From the NCBI GenBank assembly GCA_028095005.1, contig CM051461.1, positions 41,465,968 to 41,529,967 on the forward strand: a stretch of DNA of 64,000 bases, written 5' to 3'. Numbering within the stretch: the first letter of the stretch is position 1; every line of letters starts with the position of its first letter. Positions 1 through 12,411 of this stretch are shown piece after piece. A model generated the notes under the pieces. That model saw nothing but the letters and a program-made list of their open reading frames with translations. It searched no databases and was not told the DNA's origin. The position numbers and the translations under genes are program-made. The stretch comes from Rhynchospora pubera (lineage: Eukaryota > Streptophyta > Magnoliopsida > Poales > Cyperaceae).

Positions 1-415
1 GAATTTGAAAAATGGTTGTTCATTTCTAGAAGTGGGTTTTCAGTCTCCATGCATGTATTTATTAGCTTATGGTTTTGTCCCAAATTGTTTTCTTGTGTAA
101 ATTTTATATTAGAATTGATAAACTGTCAGTGAATCTTATGATACTTGCGTACGTGTGCTCACATGAATTGTAAAAGTGATTCTACCATTCTAGCAATTTA
201 GGTCACAAACAAAATTTATACCCAATTTTAGAATGGAAGTTCATTCAAAATCCATATCCCTTTTGGGCATTACAACGGGGTTTGCTGTAAGAACTCTTGT
301 TTGGGTTTGATGTTTAGAAATTAAGATTTGTTTGGATGGAATTGTGACTTGTGAGAATTTTGGCTGACATTGGTTTAACTCTTCATTCGAACTATTTCGT
401 CTTGAAATTTTGCAG

Positions 416-2007
416 ATTTTGAGGCATTTAGACGACAGATGTAGGGCCCACAAGGAGACAATAGACCATTGCAAGAGCATTATAGAGAGAAGGAACCTAG
501 ATTGGGAACTAATCATGCGCAACAATCTCTCTAAATCCATCTGCCACGTTGACCTTGTTATCACCGTTGGTGGGGATGGTACACTTCTGAAAGCAAGCCA
601 TTTTATGGATGGTTCTGTACCAGTTTTGGGGGTTAATTCTGATCCTACAAATGATCTCGAGGTTTTTTTTTTTTCATGAGCCTTGTTTGTTATATTTCTC
701 AAATCAGGAATTCGAAATCCACATTTACTTTTGTTAAATTTCGTTAGGTTGAGGAAATGAGCGAGGAGTTTGATGCAACAAGGAGCACAGGTTTAAGTTC
801 ATCCACTCAGTGTCTCTTTAAGTAGTATGTGTTCATTGTTGTCAACTTTTCTGCCAGTGTGCGTGTGTGTCTTTTTTTCTTGGTGCGTAACTGGATTGTT
901 GATTTGAAGCTCTTTCAGGTTACCTATGTGCTGCTACAAGAGGGAACTTTGAACAAGTAAAACTGAAATCCTTTCCAAAGCTACCATGTTGACCTTAATA
1001 ATCTATCAGATCTTCAGGTGTTGTATATTTTCCTTCCCCTTTTGACCTCTGTGACCCAATGAATTTGTATAGGTACTGGATGAGGTACTGGAAGGTAAGA
1101 AACAGCCAACTGAGCTGTCACGTATATCCTTGAAAATAAACGGTGCAAAAGTACAGAGCTGTGCACTGAATGATATTTTGATGGCGCACCCATGCCCCGC
1201 TTCTGTATCTCGCTTCTCTTTCAGGTTTTTTTAATTCCTCATTCTTTTTCGTGAATGTTATCTGAAAATACAGTCTTACTTTTGGAATTTCTACTTGCCT
1301 ATTAATACCAGGACATGTGTTTAGTTCTAAATCAAAGCCAGTAATATAAATTGATTTTTTTTTTTTTTGGAATTTCTACTTAACTATTAACATAGCGTTG
1401 GAATTTTTTTTTTCTTTGAAGTGGCCTATATAAATTCTGAGTATTCTTATATTTTTTTCATAATATGGGGATTCTAAGTTAGACATGCTACTACTGTAAG
1501 ACCCTGGTCCATCTTACTTAAACCTGATGTATATTTGTATTTCTCTCTTTTTCCTCTAATTAAACTTACCAAAAAAAACTGTTTACAACCATTTCCCAGT
1601 CGTCAATTTAATTTGGCTCGAGAGACTCAAGGTTTCAACTTACTTCTCTCTCTGCATGTAGGATTAAGAAAGAATGCGGTGAAACATCACAGTTAATTAA
1701 CTGCCGATCGAGCGGCCTCAGGGTCTCCACGGCTGCTGGATCTACTGCTGCAATGCAATCAGCTGGGGGAATCCCTATGCACATATCTATGCCTGACCTC
1801 CAATACATGGTGAGAGAGCCGATCTTCCCACGAGAGGCTGATATCCCATTAATGCACGGGTTTATCAAACCAAATGAAGGTATGGCTATTTCTTGGTATA
1901 GCCAGGAAGGTATGGTGTATTTTGACGGTTCGCATGTTTATTATAAGATTAGGCATGGGGATGTAGCCGTCCGATGCACCAGCTTTGAAAGTATTTTTGC
2001 CGAGTAG
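416..2007 (+). CDS. NADK3: NADH kinase (NADK3-like), 3' exons; 5' end outside window
   Basis: Five exons are visible: 416-661, 748-790, 919-956, 1073-1224 and 1662-2007 (TAG stop). All introns are GT-AG and phases agree, giving 274 residues. The first visible exon carries the ATP/NAD-kinase signature VGGDGTLLKAS, followed by GVNSDPTNDLEV, where NAD kinases have the NE/D motif. The last exon has the substrate and self-association region RSSGLRVSTAAGSTAAM and DLQYMVREPI, typical of the plant NADH kinase that phosphorylates NADH with ATP; the Arabidopsis enzyme is reported in peroxisomes. The exon at 416 starts at a splice acceptor (TTTTGCAG), so the start codon is in an upstream exon I do not see in bases 1-415. 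The C-terminus (GDVAVRCTSFESIFAE) contains no obvious PTS1. Family assignment is firm; the choice of NADK3 over NADK1/2 rests on short length and lack of the long N-terminal domain, and is an inference. Confidence 0.92.
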
Positions 2008-3697
2008 TCTGTTAACATAGCAATTTGTTTATTGTTTAGTGTGGTACAAGCTTGTCAATTTTTTTTATGTAAACTAGTACTTTTTTTTTTCCATGTAAAG
2101 GAGATTATAGTTTGTTAGCCAAACAGAAGTTTTTTATAACTTATATTGTTATATATGTGTTATGTCCATAAATTTGCCCAAGTGATGCAGAAAAAACTAT
2201 TTTGGTTTAGGTGATGCTATGGGATGTCTCCAGACTACATAATCTAGAACTATTAGTTAATTCACTATTAAATGCTTCTTTTGAATATGAAATGATCAAA
2301 ATTCTTGGATGTTTATAATATATACTTAATATGAGTAATGCTGTATAAAAGGTTTTTGTTACGAGTTTTGGTTGGAAGTAGAAGAGAGAAAGGGGAGAAC
2401 AGAGATAAGGATAAAGGAAAGACTATTTGTTATTGATTTCTGCTTAATTCTCTAATACAATATTCTGCTCCGTTATATAGAGCTTATTTCAAATATAGCA
2501 ACATATCAATTGTATATCTATTAGCCAACTAAGAAATATGGAAAGATACATAATATCAAATAATGTCTAATAAATCTGATTTTTATAGAAACTAAAATCT
2601 AAATTATATAATCTATTATATTATTTCCTTGGCTGATAACAGTTTTCGATTTATAATTTATTTAAATTGTAAAAAAGTATTAACATATATCTAAATGATA
2701 AAGCATGCATTTATAATTTTATAATATTGAGAATTTTTTATGTTTGATACTTTGATTTGCCCCCCAGTCATTTCAGAATTCATAAAGTTTGTAATTGACT
2801 TCAATCCAATGACTTTGTAACAGATAACCAGACTCTCGCCTCCAATATTATTGCGTTAATTAAGGCACCTGCATTTCGTTTTCAGAAGCAAAATCTTCAT
2901 CTATACTGTACACCACTTCCCAGTTTGTGCTAACAATTTTAAATGTACATCTCCAAGTCAAAAATCTGACTTGGATTTGTAAGCCGTACTATATAGGCCA
3001 TATGTTAGTGCCCTGAACTTTCAACATTGGAGGGAAGATCTATGCATTAGTACCTGAACTTTCAAAAGCTAACATAAATACTTTCCGCTAAACTTGCAAT
3101 ATTATTTTTGCTTACATGGATTTGCTTGGTCGCGACACGTACTAATCCAGATTATTTGTGCTTGGCAGAAATTGAAAGATGTTTTAGTGCGACAGATGCT
3201 TGGAGAAGTGTCAAATTAAATTTCACAATGGTCCATGTCATCATAACTAATCAAGTTCATTAACTAAATTAACAGAAAAAAAATAACAATTCTGTTTTCA
3301 GACGGCATTTTTCCGAGCTCTCAAACCGCCCAAACAGTGTAAATCTTGCAACCCCATGTAAATTTTAAATATGAATCGTATCATCGTATGCAATATTCTA
3401 TGAACAGTGTAAAACAGTGTAAAACTTGCAACCCCAGAATTGTGCACATTAAAATTTTCAAGACCAAATTCATGTACTAAATGAACTCTAGAAAATGGTA
3501 ATCACAAGTGTAACGCAAAAAAAAAAAAAAAAATTAATCACAAAAATGACAAAATCTCGTACAAGAGCTAGTATATATGTAGACGCATATCATTACAAAA
3601 AGGAAAACATTTTCTATACAACTAATAAAAAAATAAAACAACAAAAATATTCACAACTGCCCAAAAAAAGTTCTCATCATGCTAACCCAAAATTTTC
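2008..3697. other. Intergenic region downstream of NADK3
   Basis: AT-rich DNA with no coding frame I can support. It holds the solo LTR at 2357-2641. Around 3010-3075 a degenerate repeated phrase of the type CCTGAACTTTCAA occurs twice, as seen in many plant intergenic repeats. A 17-base A run lies near 3517-3533. Confidence 0.6.
2357..2641 (-). mobile_element. Solo LTR, probably Ty1/copia-type
   Basis: A 285-bp segment has the termini TGTT...AACA and is flanked on both sides by the 5-bp direct repeat GTTTT (2352-2356 and 2642-2646), the size expected for LTR-retrotransposon integration. Read on the minus strand it starts TGTTATCAGCC, has a TATA-like CTCTATATAAC, and continues GAGAATTAAGCAGAAATC. 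That layout is typical of short copia LTRs. No internal region or second LTR is next to it, so it looks like the product of LTR-LTR recombination. The copia assignment rests on length and style, not on pol. Confidence 0.8.
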
Positions 3698-4173
3698 TTA
3701 TGCCTGAAATCCGTTGACCAACGATGAAGGGATCTGCGGCCATTCTATTTCTTGGAACGGGTTGTAAGTGGTTTTACAAATTTCAGTTTCCAGCAACTCC
3801 ATTTGCGTCTCCAGGTCCCTCAATCTTTGGTTCATCCTTTGAAGCCTCTTTGCTGCTGCTTCATCTGCACAAGCACAAATTCACAATACATGATATTAGA
3901 AACATATTGATTGAGGAGAAAATTCTTAAATTTTTTAAGATGATTTAAATTTTCACTTATGGAATGAGTTTTTAAAATTCAAGCAGAAATTAAAATTGAT
4001 GGCAAATGAAACGAGTTTAATGGGGAAAAAAACAAAAAGAGCTATAAAGAGAGAGAGGGAGAGAAAAAAAATAAAATACCAAGTTGTGAAATGAACTCGG
4101 AAATAGCAACTACATCTCCCTTGGTTGTGGACATGAAAGCTGCCGTTTCATTATTTCTCACCAACAAATCCAT
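3698..4173 (-). CDS. Two-exon gene for an 86-residue protein with a predicted coiled coil
   Basis: Exon 1 is 4173-4080 and exon 2 is 3864-3698. The intron is GT-AG (donor TTG|GTATTT, acceptor GTGCAG|ATG) and phase 1. The joined frame starts MDLLVRNNETAAFMSTTKG and ends with TAA at 3700-3698. Residues about 33-60 (AAAKRLQRMNQRLRDLETQM) have heptad-like spacing of Leu/Met and many charges, so a short coiled coil is likely. There is no signal peptide or membrane segment. Clean splice sites and maintained frame make a real gene likely, but I do not recognise the family. The start is the first ATG of the frame. Confidence 0.7.
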
Positions 4174-5438
4174 TCTTGGCTTCTAAATCTCACAGGCTAA
4201 AACCTTGGACCTTCAGTTTTGTCTGGTTTTCTTTTCTCTTTTGGTTAATTCTGTTTTTTCTTCTTTGATCAGTCATGACATTTTGGCCTATATAAATAGG
4301 TCCTGTCATGGTGTTGAAAAATTGTCCAGATTATCTGTGGCTACTACGGGATGTAACTCTGTGCAACATGTTACTAAAATGGAGCTCTCAGAAGAATAAA
4401 ATTTACTAAATTTGGTCAATCATCTTGGTCTATATTAATAGTTTGTACCTGTCGGAGAGAAGTTAGGGTACAACAGAAACTGGTATCCTGTTGGTTATTT
4501 TGCTATCTTGAGAAGCCATCTTTTATTACTTCTTTTTTTGCTTTCCATCTTAAGAAGTATAACTGAAAATTGTTAATATACAATTTGATCCATCCTAAAT
4601 AAAAAAAGTGTATCTAAATATTCACATCAGTTTAACTTTAAAGCAATAAATAAATAAAATAAACCGATTTAATTTGTCAAGTAATTGTTTTTGTTTTACC
4701 TTTTAATTAAGTGCTTCATTAAATGTAATTAAATTCTGATGGTTTCTAACTTGAGGTATTTCATGTGATACAAAATTGAACAGCAATTAATAAATTTCAC
4801 AGGAAACAGTAGAGAAGCTCAAAATCAGAGGATATGAAAGTGTGTGAGAAGAAGTTGCTAGACCACTAAAACTAACCAGAAAATTCTTTATTCCGGTCAA
4901 ACAAAAAAACTAGCCACAAACTTGTCTTTGCAAGTAAGAGATTAGTTAAGTCTGTTATTGGCTTTCTACCAGATAGAAAGGGATATAGCTTTTTTCAGTT
5001 TTGCTTGGTGGAGGGGCTATAACATAAACTATCACCATAGATAGAGGAGATAAGATTAAACCAGTTAAAGCATTCTAGAAGGAATGCAACGTGATGGTGT
5101 GGACTTGAGACTTGGGTGTAATTTATTGTGTTATTAATTAATAAATGATGTCTTTGCCTTGCCTGCTGTCATACTTAATAAGCAATAATTTCATACACAG
5201 ATTAAAATGCAAAAGAAAATAGAAAAAAATAAATGTATGTGTGGAATTTGGATCCTTTGCGGCATCACTTGTGCTGCTGAACAGATTCACAGCCATTGGA
5301 TTGACTCAACATTGCAACTTGATGTGTGTTGTTGAGACATGAAGACATGAGAATTGGGTTTCTTAGGGATTATGGCTTTCATTACTTACAATAAATTTTT
5401 TTATGTTATAATTCGTGAAAACAGTAACATCATATTAT
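4174..5438. other. Intergenic, no gene seen
   Basis: AT-rich sequence upstream of the small coiled-coil gene. I see no credible exon, RNA gene or complete repeat. The promoter of the small gene should lie in the first few hundred bases; no clear TATA box was identified. Confidence 0.5.
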
Positions 5439-5610
5439 GGGGCCGGCCGTTTGGATCCCCATGGGATTTTGGAAAATTTCATCTTCCTACCATAAATTTA
5501 TTATAAACAATCTAAACTCTTCACAAAATTACACACTTCCCAATAAATTTATTCCTAGGAATTGCAACTTCCCCAAATTCCTCAAATTCCTAAGCGATCC
5601 AAACGGCCCC
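5439..5610. mobile_element. MITE of the CCGTTTGGAT family, copy 1
   Basis: About 172 bp, beginning GGGGCCGGCCGTTTGGATC and ending with the inverted form GATCCAAACGGCCCC. The left end has an extra GGCC. The interior has the subterminal phrases seen in the other copies (ATAAATTTATT; ACTCTTCACAAAATTACAC). TIRs beginning GGGGCCGTTTGG suggest an hAT-like or related non-autonomous family. I could not find a convincing TSD. Confidence 0.75.
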
Positions 5611-6403
5611 ATAGATGGCACAGTCAAATTTTGTCCAGTATTTTTTATTATTTTGTATGCTATCATTAATAAGATCTCCCTTCGTTAAATTTTGCATTTA
5701 TGCAATTTTGTCTCATTTTCTGAAAGTAATCCTCTCATCTTATATGTGATATGAAACTTATTTTTTCTAATCAAGGCTAATATTTTAAATTAAATTTTAA
5801 TTATCCATTATTAAAAAGTCATAACAAGATACATGTTATCTGAGGAGCGGAAATTGAATGTACCACTTTTTATTTTTTTTCCCCAAAACTTGGCTGAGGT
5901 TGCCAAGGGAAAATTGATTTTAGAGTCAGTTCCAACTTCCAACAAATTAATTACATCTTCTAGGCTATAATTCGCATCAAATGACTTTTAGTTTTTATTT
6001 TAAATATAAATTAAGTTAACCGGTTTGTTTCATTGTTACAATATGTTATGTACCATTCATCAATTGTTTACTCTTAAAACTTTGTTAAAAAAAAGTTTCG
6101 TAGAGAATCAGTTTAATTTAGTAGCTAAAGATAACATAATTTTAAATGAAAGTAGTGATTCAGGTTTCAAAATCGGACCGAAAGATCCCTTTTAAACATT
6201 TTAAATATGTAATCTTCTGCTTTATATTTGTTCAAGTTATATTCCAACTTCCAAATGCTTAAAATAATAAATTATCCCCCTTATCAATTCAACATCTCTA
6301 TTCTGTATATAATATTGCATCCTTACAGTTAATTAAGAAAGTGATGTTGAACACTTAAAAGGTCCAAAACTTTCGGAAACCATTGGTGGAATTAAAGCAT
6401 TTA
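5611..6403. other. Intergenic, no gene seen
   Basis: AT-rich sequence between two copies of the same MITE family. No coding frame, RNA gene or other repeat is recognised. Confidence 0.5.
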
Positions 6404-6571
6404 GGGGCTGTTTGGATTCATGGAGGAATTTGGGGAATTTCATCTTCATAGCATAAATTTATTATAAGCAATCCAAACTCTTCATAAAGTTACGCACTTC
6501 CCAATAAATTTATGCTTAGGAATTGAAAATTTCCCAAATTCTCCAAATTCCTAAGCGATCCAAACGGCCCC
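6404..6571. mobile_element. MITE of the CCGTTTGGAT family, copy 2
   Basis: Starts GGGGCTGTTTGGATTC and ends GCGATCCAAACGGCCCC; about 168 bp. It is very similar to copy 1 inside (CATAAATTTATTATAAGCAA; CCAAATTCCTAAGCGATCC), so the two are probably close siblings. TSD not clear. Confidence 0.78.
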
Positions 6572-8064
6572 TTAAAATTTTTAACTTATAGAAGCTTCTG
6601 AGATAGCTAGCTAATATTATAGTGCCCTTTATTATTTATTAATAGTCTAAGTAGATACCTATAAAATGAATATTGATACTGAGAAGCGCTGGATCAGAAT
6701 TTTCTTGTGCAAACAGACAAGTTTGGAACTTGGAATTTGACTAATTTGTTCTGACTGAGACGAAGATGATAGTGTGAAACGAATATGATAATCTGAAAAG
6801 TCCTTCTAGAAGGTGAAAAAATAATAATAAGTGGTGGTTGTCAGTATTTATTTCCACCAATTTCAGTAAAGTTTATGGAAGGTGATAAGGCTAGATTCCA
6901 TAGGAATGGCCGGTTGTATGAGATGTCCCGCTAGTGCAACAAATATTAATTGTTTTTATGTGTCAAATTCCATACAACTGTCCAAAATAATTTAGTGCGA
7001 GCAATTGATAAATAAAATAGATCTCACAAAAAGTCATATTGAATATTGTTAGAGTTCATGGAGTATATACTACTGTAATGGCGCTACGTTATACCTATTT
7101 TTTAAAAAAAAATAGAATGTCAAAACTATACATTCGATAGCATTCAGTATATGCATAATTTTTAAAAGGGAAAAAATGAGTTCTTATGCAAAGTAAAGTC
7201 AACTAGTAATTTCTTAACAATATTAAAATAGAGTCAGCAGATAATGAAAAAAAAATTCAAAAAAAAAAATACGGCATTGGTTTCATCAAATAACATTTTT
7301 GCATTAAAACTGGCAGCTTTAAACATTTTATTTAATTTTAGCAGATTGTTTTTTTGCCGAATTTGAAATAATTACTTGATCCAGCATGTCCTGCGCACAC
7401 CTGGTAGCAACATACTATGCTATTTTACAAACATAATTCACTTGAATTATCAAATTTAAAGGAAATATTTCTGTAATTTTGTTTATCAAGTGTAATTAAG
7501 TAAACTGTTATTTAATTCAGAGATTAGATTATGCTTCAAAGCTTGAATTTTAGAAAAAAAAAAGTAAAATAATATGTTATTCAGATGATATTAAACTTGT
7601 TCTAGAAGGGTAGTGTTGTTGTAAGTGCTTACGTCAGTCCATTGGTAGTTGAATAGTACTGAACTCTGCTTGACACCTGAGAGGAGGAGGTTGAGATATT
7701 ATTGCACGTAAAGACAAATCTAACTCGTGTAAACTTTGACTTTTAGTAGTCCTCCATATATACTTTTTTTTTATCACATAAAGTATTTATAATATCCGAC
7801 GACCTAAAGACACTACATGTTGCATGCTTTAGATAATCTTATATATGATGTTTATGCCATCAATTTCATAAATTGACACGGGTTAATTGTCTAATTCGAC
7901 TTGTTATTTGAAAAAAAAGGTAATGTTAAGTCTTCAAATAGTATTTTTAACCTTTTTCATTTTATAAGCTGGTATAGTATTGTTCTAAGCTTACTACCCT
8001 GCATGAGCAATTTGCAAGTGGGATGTTTCTGAGCTCATAAAGAAAGTAACAAATAATATCCTGT
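6572..8064. other. Intergenic, no gene seen
   Basis: About 1.5 kb of AT-rich DNA. I find no exon series, RNA gene or complete transposon. Several long A or T runs are present. Confidence 0.5.
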
Positions 8065-8222
8065 GGGGCCGTTTGGATCTCTTAGGAATAAGAGGAATAA
8101 TCTATTCTTAGACGAAAAATATTGGAAAATGTGTAATTTTGTGAAGAGTTTGGATGGTTACGAATAAATTTCTGTTCGGAATTTGCTATTCTTGCTTATT
8201 CCTTACCCATCCAAACAGCCTC
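8065..8222. mobile_element. MITE of the CCGTTTGGAT family, copy 3
   Basis: Starts GGGGCCGTTTGGATCTC and ends ACCCATCCAAACAGCC; about 158 bp. The interior is more diverged from copies 1 and 2 (TTAGGAATAAGAGGAATAA) and is closer to the copies at 16566 and 16998. Confidence 0.72.
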
Positions 8223-8260
8223 TGTATTCTTTAGATAAGGTGGATTTAAAGATCAGTGAA

Positions 8261-8403
8261 TGACAACTAGTTTTTGGTTTAATGACAATAAACAATACAT
8301 CTCAAGTAAAAGGTCGCAGGTTCGAAATCCGGCTAGAGAGTTTTTATAGACATTTAACTTAAAAATAAGTTGAGAGGCTTGATCCAATTTATCTTTAAAA
8401 AAA
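8261..8403 (+). mobile_element. tRNA-derived SINE with poly(A) tail and TSD
   Basis: About 143 bp flanked by the 13-bp direct repeat AAAGATCAGTGAA (8248-8260) and AAAGATCACTGAA (8404-8416), one mismatch. Inside are an A-box-like TTTTTGGTTTAATGACA and a pol III B box GGTTCGAAATCC spaced as in tRNA-derived SINEs. The 3' end is TTTATCTTT followed by a poly(A) tract that merges with the TSD. SINE family not named. Confidence 0.75.
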
Positions 8404-9072
8404 AAAGATCACTGAACTTGTAATGCATTTTTATGCAAGCCCACTCTGTAAGACACTCTATGAAATGTGGGCCTATATATTGCTATAAATGAGCATTGAA
8501 AGCTACTATTACATAAAATCTATATTCAGTAGTTGGAGCTTGGAAGCGTAGAGCAGCAAAATGCCTAAAGTAGCAAAATGCCTAAACAATGATTACTGAA
8601 ATGAAGTATATGAACGCGACTCAACATCATGCCAAAATCAGCAAGGTCCTAAAAATCAATGCAAATCAAATAAATTTGAAATCATGGTTCATGGGCATGC
8701 AGTTAAGTACGATTCTGATTTCAGCTGGTACAAACACTTGACAAGGGGAACAGGAATGTAGATATTACACAATAATAAACAAATTAACTGGGATACCAAA
8801 AAGTCTACAATTATATTGTCTAATATGTTTTTATTTTTATATTTTCTGTTTCTTAATTATATCTGAATATATAAGCCTCAATTAAGAGAGCAACCGGCAA
8901 TTTCATACTGAAGTTTCAATTTAGTACACAGCGCAAATGATCAGCCAAAATAATTAGACGTTCCAAGAATAAATAGAACATTAGATAAGTTCCCAATGTC
9001 ACCAAAAAAGTACAATTGAACTACCCTAAAGAATACAACACAGGAACCTGATCAAATCCTAACTACATAACC

Positions 9073-12000
9073 CTAGAAATCATGATCCCTGGATTCAGCC
9101 TTCCTCTTTGCTTGCTGTGCCAATCGTGCATCCCTCTCTCTTTCAAACTCCCTATAATCTGCTCTTTGCAGAAAAGAGACCTTATCCAAGTATTGATTCG
9201 AGCTCTTTTTGTATGCATCAAGCTCGTCCTCCATCCCTTTATTATCCTCTTTGAACTCACCCCAATCTTTCTTTGTCTTGTCTAATACGCTCAATTTTGG
9301 TTTCTTTTTTATTTGTTCCAGTACACTGTCCAGTGCGCTTGGTGCGGCCCCCATTGACTTTGATTTTTCTTCTTCAGCTTCCTTCGAGTTGGCATCTACA
9401 AGTTTCTTTACATGGATCTCTTCTCCAGCAAAATCCCGCACCTCTGTTATCTTTAAATAAGCAATAATAATATTATATATAAATTACACAAAAGAGATAA
9501 GGTTGCTTACAGTTCAATACAATAATAAATATCTCAACCCCATTTAATAAGGATTTGTCCTAAATTTTCATGTGCACCAGGGAAAAAGAGCAGTTTTGGC
9601 CACTAGTGGCACCCCACAGTATGACTGAAACCCTCAAGAGGGGAGAAAAGATGCATGCATTTTTATGCACCCAGAACCTGGAAGAAGCTGTCAGTCCATA
9701 GTAAACAGAAATACTCACTTGGATTTTCCCTTTCCCAACTTGAGAGTTTGATGCAGCTTCTCTAACAGCTGCAAGTGCGGCTGCTGCAAGTTGTTTTGCA
9801 TCCTCTCCCCCGCTATTTTGTACAGGATCAGACGTCTTCTTCGAAGCCTCTGAACTATTCTCTGATATTACCTTCTTAGGAGCAAGGCCAAGTTTAACCA
9901 TCCAATCCTTAAAAAATGTTAAGAAAAATATCAATGACCAGGAAATTCACTGTGCAGCCTCTAAATAAGCTTTCAGTATGACATACAACTGTATAAAAAG
10001 AGAAGCATCTGAAGAACAACACTTAACGAACACAAGACAGTGTACCCAAACCCCAGAAAAGTCCCTGGAAATATATCTAAAAATAAACTTCTGCAAGGTG
10101 GACAGAAATTGACCAGAAGGATGATAAAATAAAATTGAATGTTCTCAGGTCATGGTACAGTATATCCGAAGTGAACCCATTACCGGATTACCCATATGTT
10201 TGGGGAATTAGGGATATATATGATTTATAGAGGATTTGCATTTGAAAAATATGAAGGTAAAATAAGTAGAAGCTTACAGGGGTACTTTTATTTGTCTTTG
10301 GTTTTGGAGAAGAACCAAGCTTTTGCATGACGGGTTTAGGCAGCTTAGTGGGTAGACCTGCATTCATCTTCCTCCATGTTTCCTCTACTCGCGCCTTAGT
10401 TTCTATGAAAACATCACATAACAAACTTTACTCCAAAGTACAACTAAGAAGAAATTTATCATAATACATGGCAATAATTTACCAAGTTGAACTTTTAATA
10501 CTTTCTGAAAGGGGCTGAATTTAACAAAAGTAGAGAGGCAACTAAGGAGTCATAATTTGCCTCCAAAAGAACAAAATAAATCATAATTGAAGCATCTATT
10601 TTTTTTCGGTTACACAGCTAAAAGTAAAATAAATAGGTGTAACTTGAGCTCCAGTTTCCCAATTTTAGAGATCAAATCTACATTTTTTTTAATATGGGTC
10701 AAGCCTAGGCCAAAACGTAGAACTCCATATAGAAAATCAAAGTGAAAACAAAAACCCATGGTTTGTTTTGTGTGTGTGTGTGGGGGGGGGGGGGATGCAA
10801 TAAATCAATGCATATAAAATAATCACCATGATCATCCGATTGATTGCTTGACTCACCTTTTAATCCTGTATCGACATAAACAGCATATTAGCTAGAACTT
10901 CATAAATCTCTTTAAACATCTGTAGACATAACAAAAGGTACTTCGAAAACAAGTACAAACATAGCGAAGCAAACAAAATTACGCAGCAAAAACTTTCAGC
11001 AAGAAAAATGCAATAACACAACATTAGATTTTGCACTTAAACAGTTCAATTATCATGGAGTTACTATCATATAAGGGCAAGGGATTATGTTACAGTCTGA
11101 TCCTAAAATACAACAGTATAATTCATACACTTGCAAAATGAAAATTTTCCCATATACCCTACTGTAAGGAAGATTAGCTATATGCAGCCTCCTTCTCTGC
11201 CCTCACCAATATCTCACAATAGTATGAAAGTGCTTCTGTTTTGTTAGCCCACATAGAGACATAGAAGTACATTTGACTAAACATAAGCTTTTGGATTTTT
11301 TTTTCTCTGAAGCTAATTTTTTATGCCCATAAGCTGCTTGTCAAAAAAAGGAAAAAACAAAAGCACCAAATCCTTTGGTTTCGAACATGTCAAACCACGT
11401 TTATAACTTATGAAAGGGACCCTCAAGGCCTCAACTGATCCTTTGGTTGTGTTCTCTTGTTGGGTTTCTTTTGTAGCCTACCCAAACTTGCTTGGGACAA
11501 AAGGCTTAGTTGTTGTTGTTTTTGTTGTTGTTGTATTGTACTCAAATAAAGCAGACATCAATACAGTATTGGTACAAATGACCTAGCATTCCATATACCA
11601 GTTATAATTAACAAGGCTTCTTATATCTTAGATGTGACAAGGAAAACCATGCATAGAGTACTACCTAATTGATTGAATTCGAATCAAGTGAACACTTGCA
11701 TAAAGTTGGTACATGGTACTTTCTGTTTGACATACCAGTCATAATTCAGCAGATTTCTTATTTCTTAGTTGCGACAAGTACTTTCTCCTCATTCTAGTTT
11801 TTTGTTTCTATTTTCTATTTCTAAAAAAATGGTTTGGAGGGTGACTGTTCTTTTTTTTTTTTTTTTTTGGTTGGGAGTGGCGCTTCCACTTAGTAGTACT
11901 GATCAAATTAGTACTGATACTGGTACTGATGGTTCCTACAATTGTGTACCAAATGGAGAGAATCACATCTCACCAGTGCTATTCTCTTATTTCCAAAAGG

Positions 12001-12177
12001 GAACTATAAATTTATCATCATTCGACCACAGTAACAACCAAATTTTTAAGAGAAAAGAGACGCATTCAATCGAAAAGTAACAAGGAAAAAAGAAATTAAA
12101 GTAATAAAATAGGAGATAGAGAAATAGAACTACCAATAATCGAACTCACCTGAATCGCTTGCTGAATTCGACGCCAT
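9073..12177 (-). CDS. SWC5: SWR1-complex subunit 5 (BCNT/CFDP1 family)
   Basis: Five exons: 12177-12150, 10865-10827, 10402-10278, 9907-9719 and 9450-9073 (stop). They join in frame to 252 residues, close to the plant family size. The last exon is a canonical BCNT-C domain: LEQIKKKPKLSVLDKTKKDW, then the invariant WGEFKE, YKKSSNQYLDKVSFLQRADY and REFERERDARL. Upstream exons give an acidic/Ser start, ETWRKMNAG, and an Ala-rich stretch (KQLAAAALAAVREAA). In yeast and plants SWC5 is a subunit of the SWR1 remodeller that exchanges H2A for H2A.Z in nucleosomes, so action is nuclear. The 39-nt exon 2 is the least certain part; it has good AG/GT borders and keeps phase 1 on both sides. The start ATG is in exon 1 (MASNSASDSG). 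Confidence 0.93.
10866..12149. other. Long first intron of SWC5
   Basis: A 1.28-kb intron with no other gene. It holds a SINE-type 3' end near 11465-11535 and T-rich runs near 11850. The short open frames in it lack any recognisable domain. Confidence 0.6.
11465..11535 (+). repeat. 3' end of an Au-type SINE
   Basis: The phrase GCCTACCCAAACTTGCTTGG, then GACAAAAGGCTTAG and (TTG)n, is the hallmark 3' end of the plant Au SINE, recalled from memory. The 5' tRNA-like part was not recognised, so this is probably a 5'-truncated or diverged copy lying in intron 1 of SWC5. Confidence 0.6.
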
Positions 12178-12375
12178 TTCAGTCGATCGAGAGGAAAGGG
12201 CGAAGGGAAGAAGCGCGCGCGAGAGCAGCTCGGGGGACAAATTTGCAAAATAGAACCTTAACTATTTGCTTATTGTGTTTTCGAGAGCAATAAGTTGAGA
12301 TGGAGCTTCGATCTTTGCCTTTCCTATTTCCCATCTTTATTGGGGACAATTTTACTAAACAAATGGGTCGCCTTT

Positions 12376-12411
12376 ATGGGCCGAAAGGAGGCCTGAACAG
12401 AAATTCTGGGC
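12376..12411 (-). promoter_or_regulatory. Site II (TGGGCC)-type motifs upstream of SWC5
   Basis: ATGGGCCGAAAGG and TCTGGGCCC lie about 200-230 bp upstream of the SWC5 start codon. TGGGCC/GGCCCA elements are common in promoters of plant housekeeping genes bound by TCP factors. The function here is inferred from position only. Confidence 0.4.
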
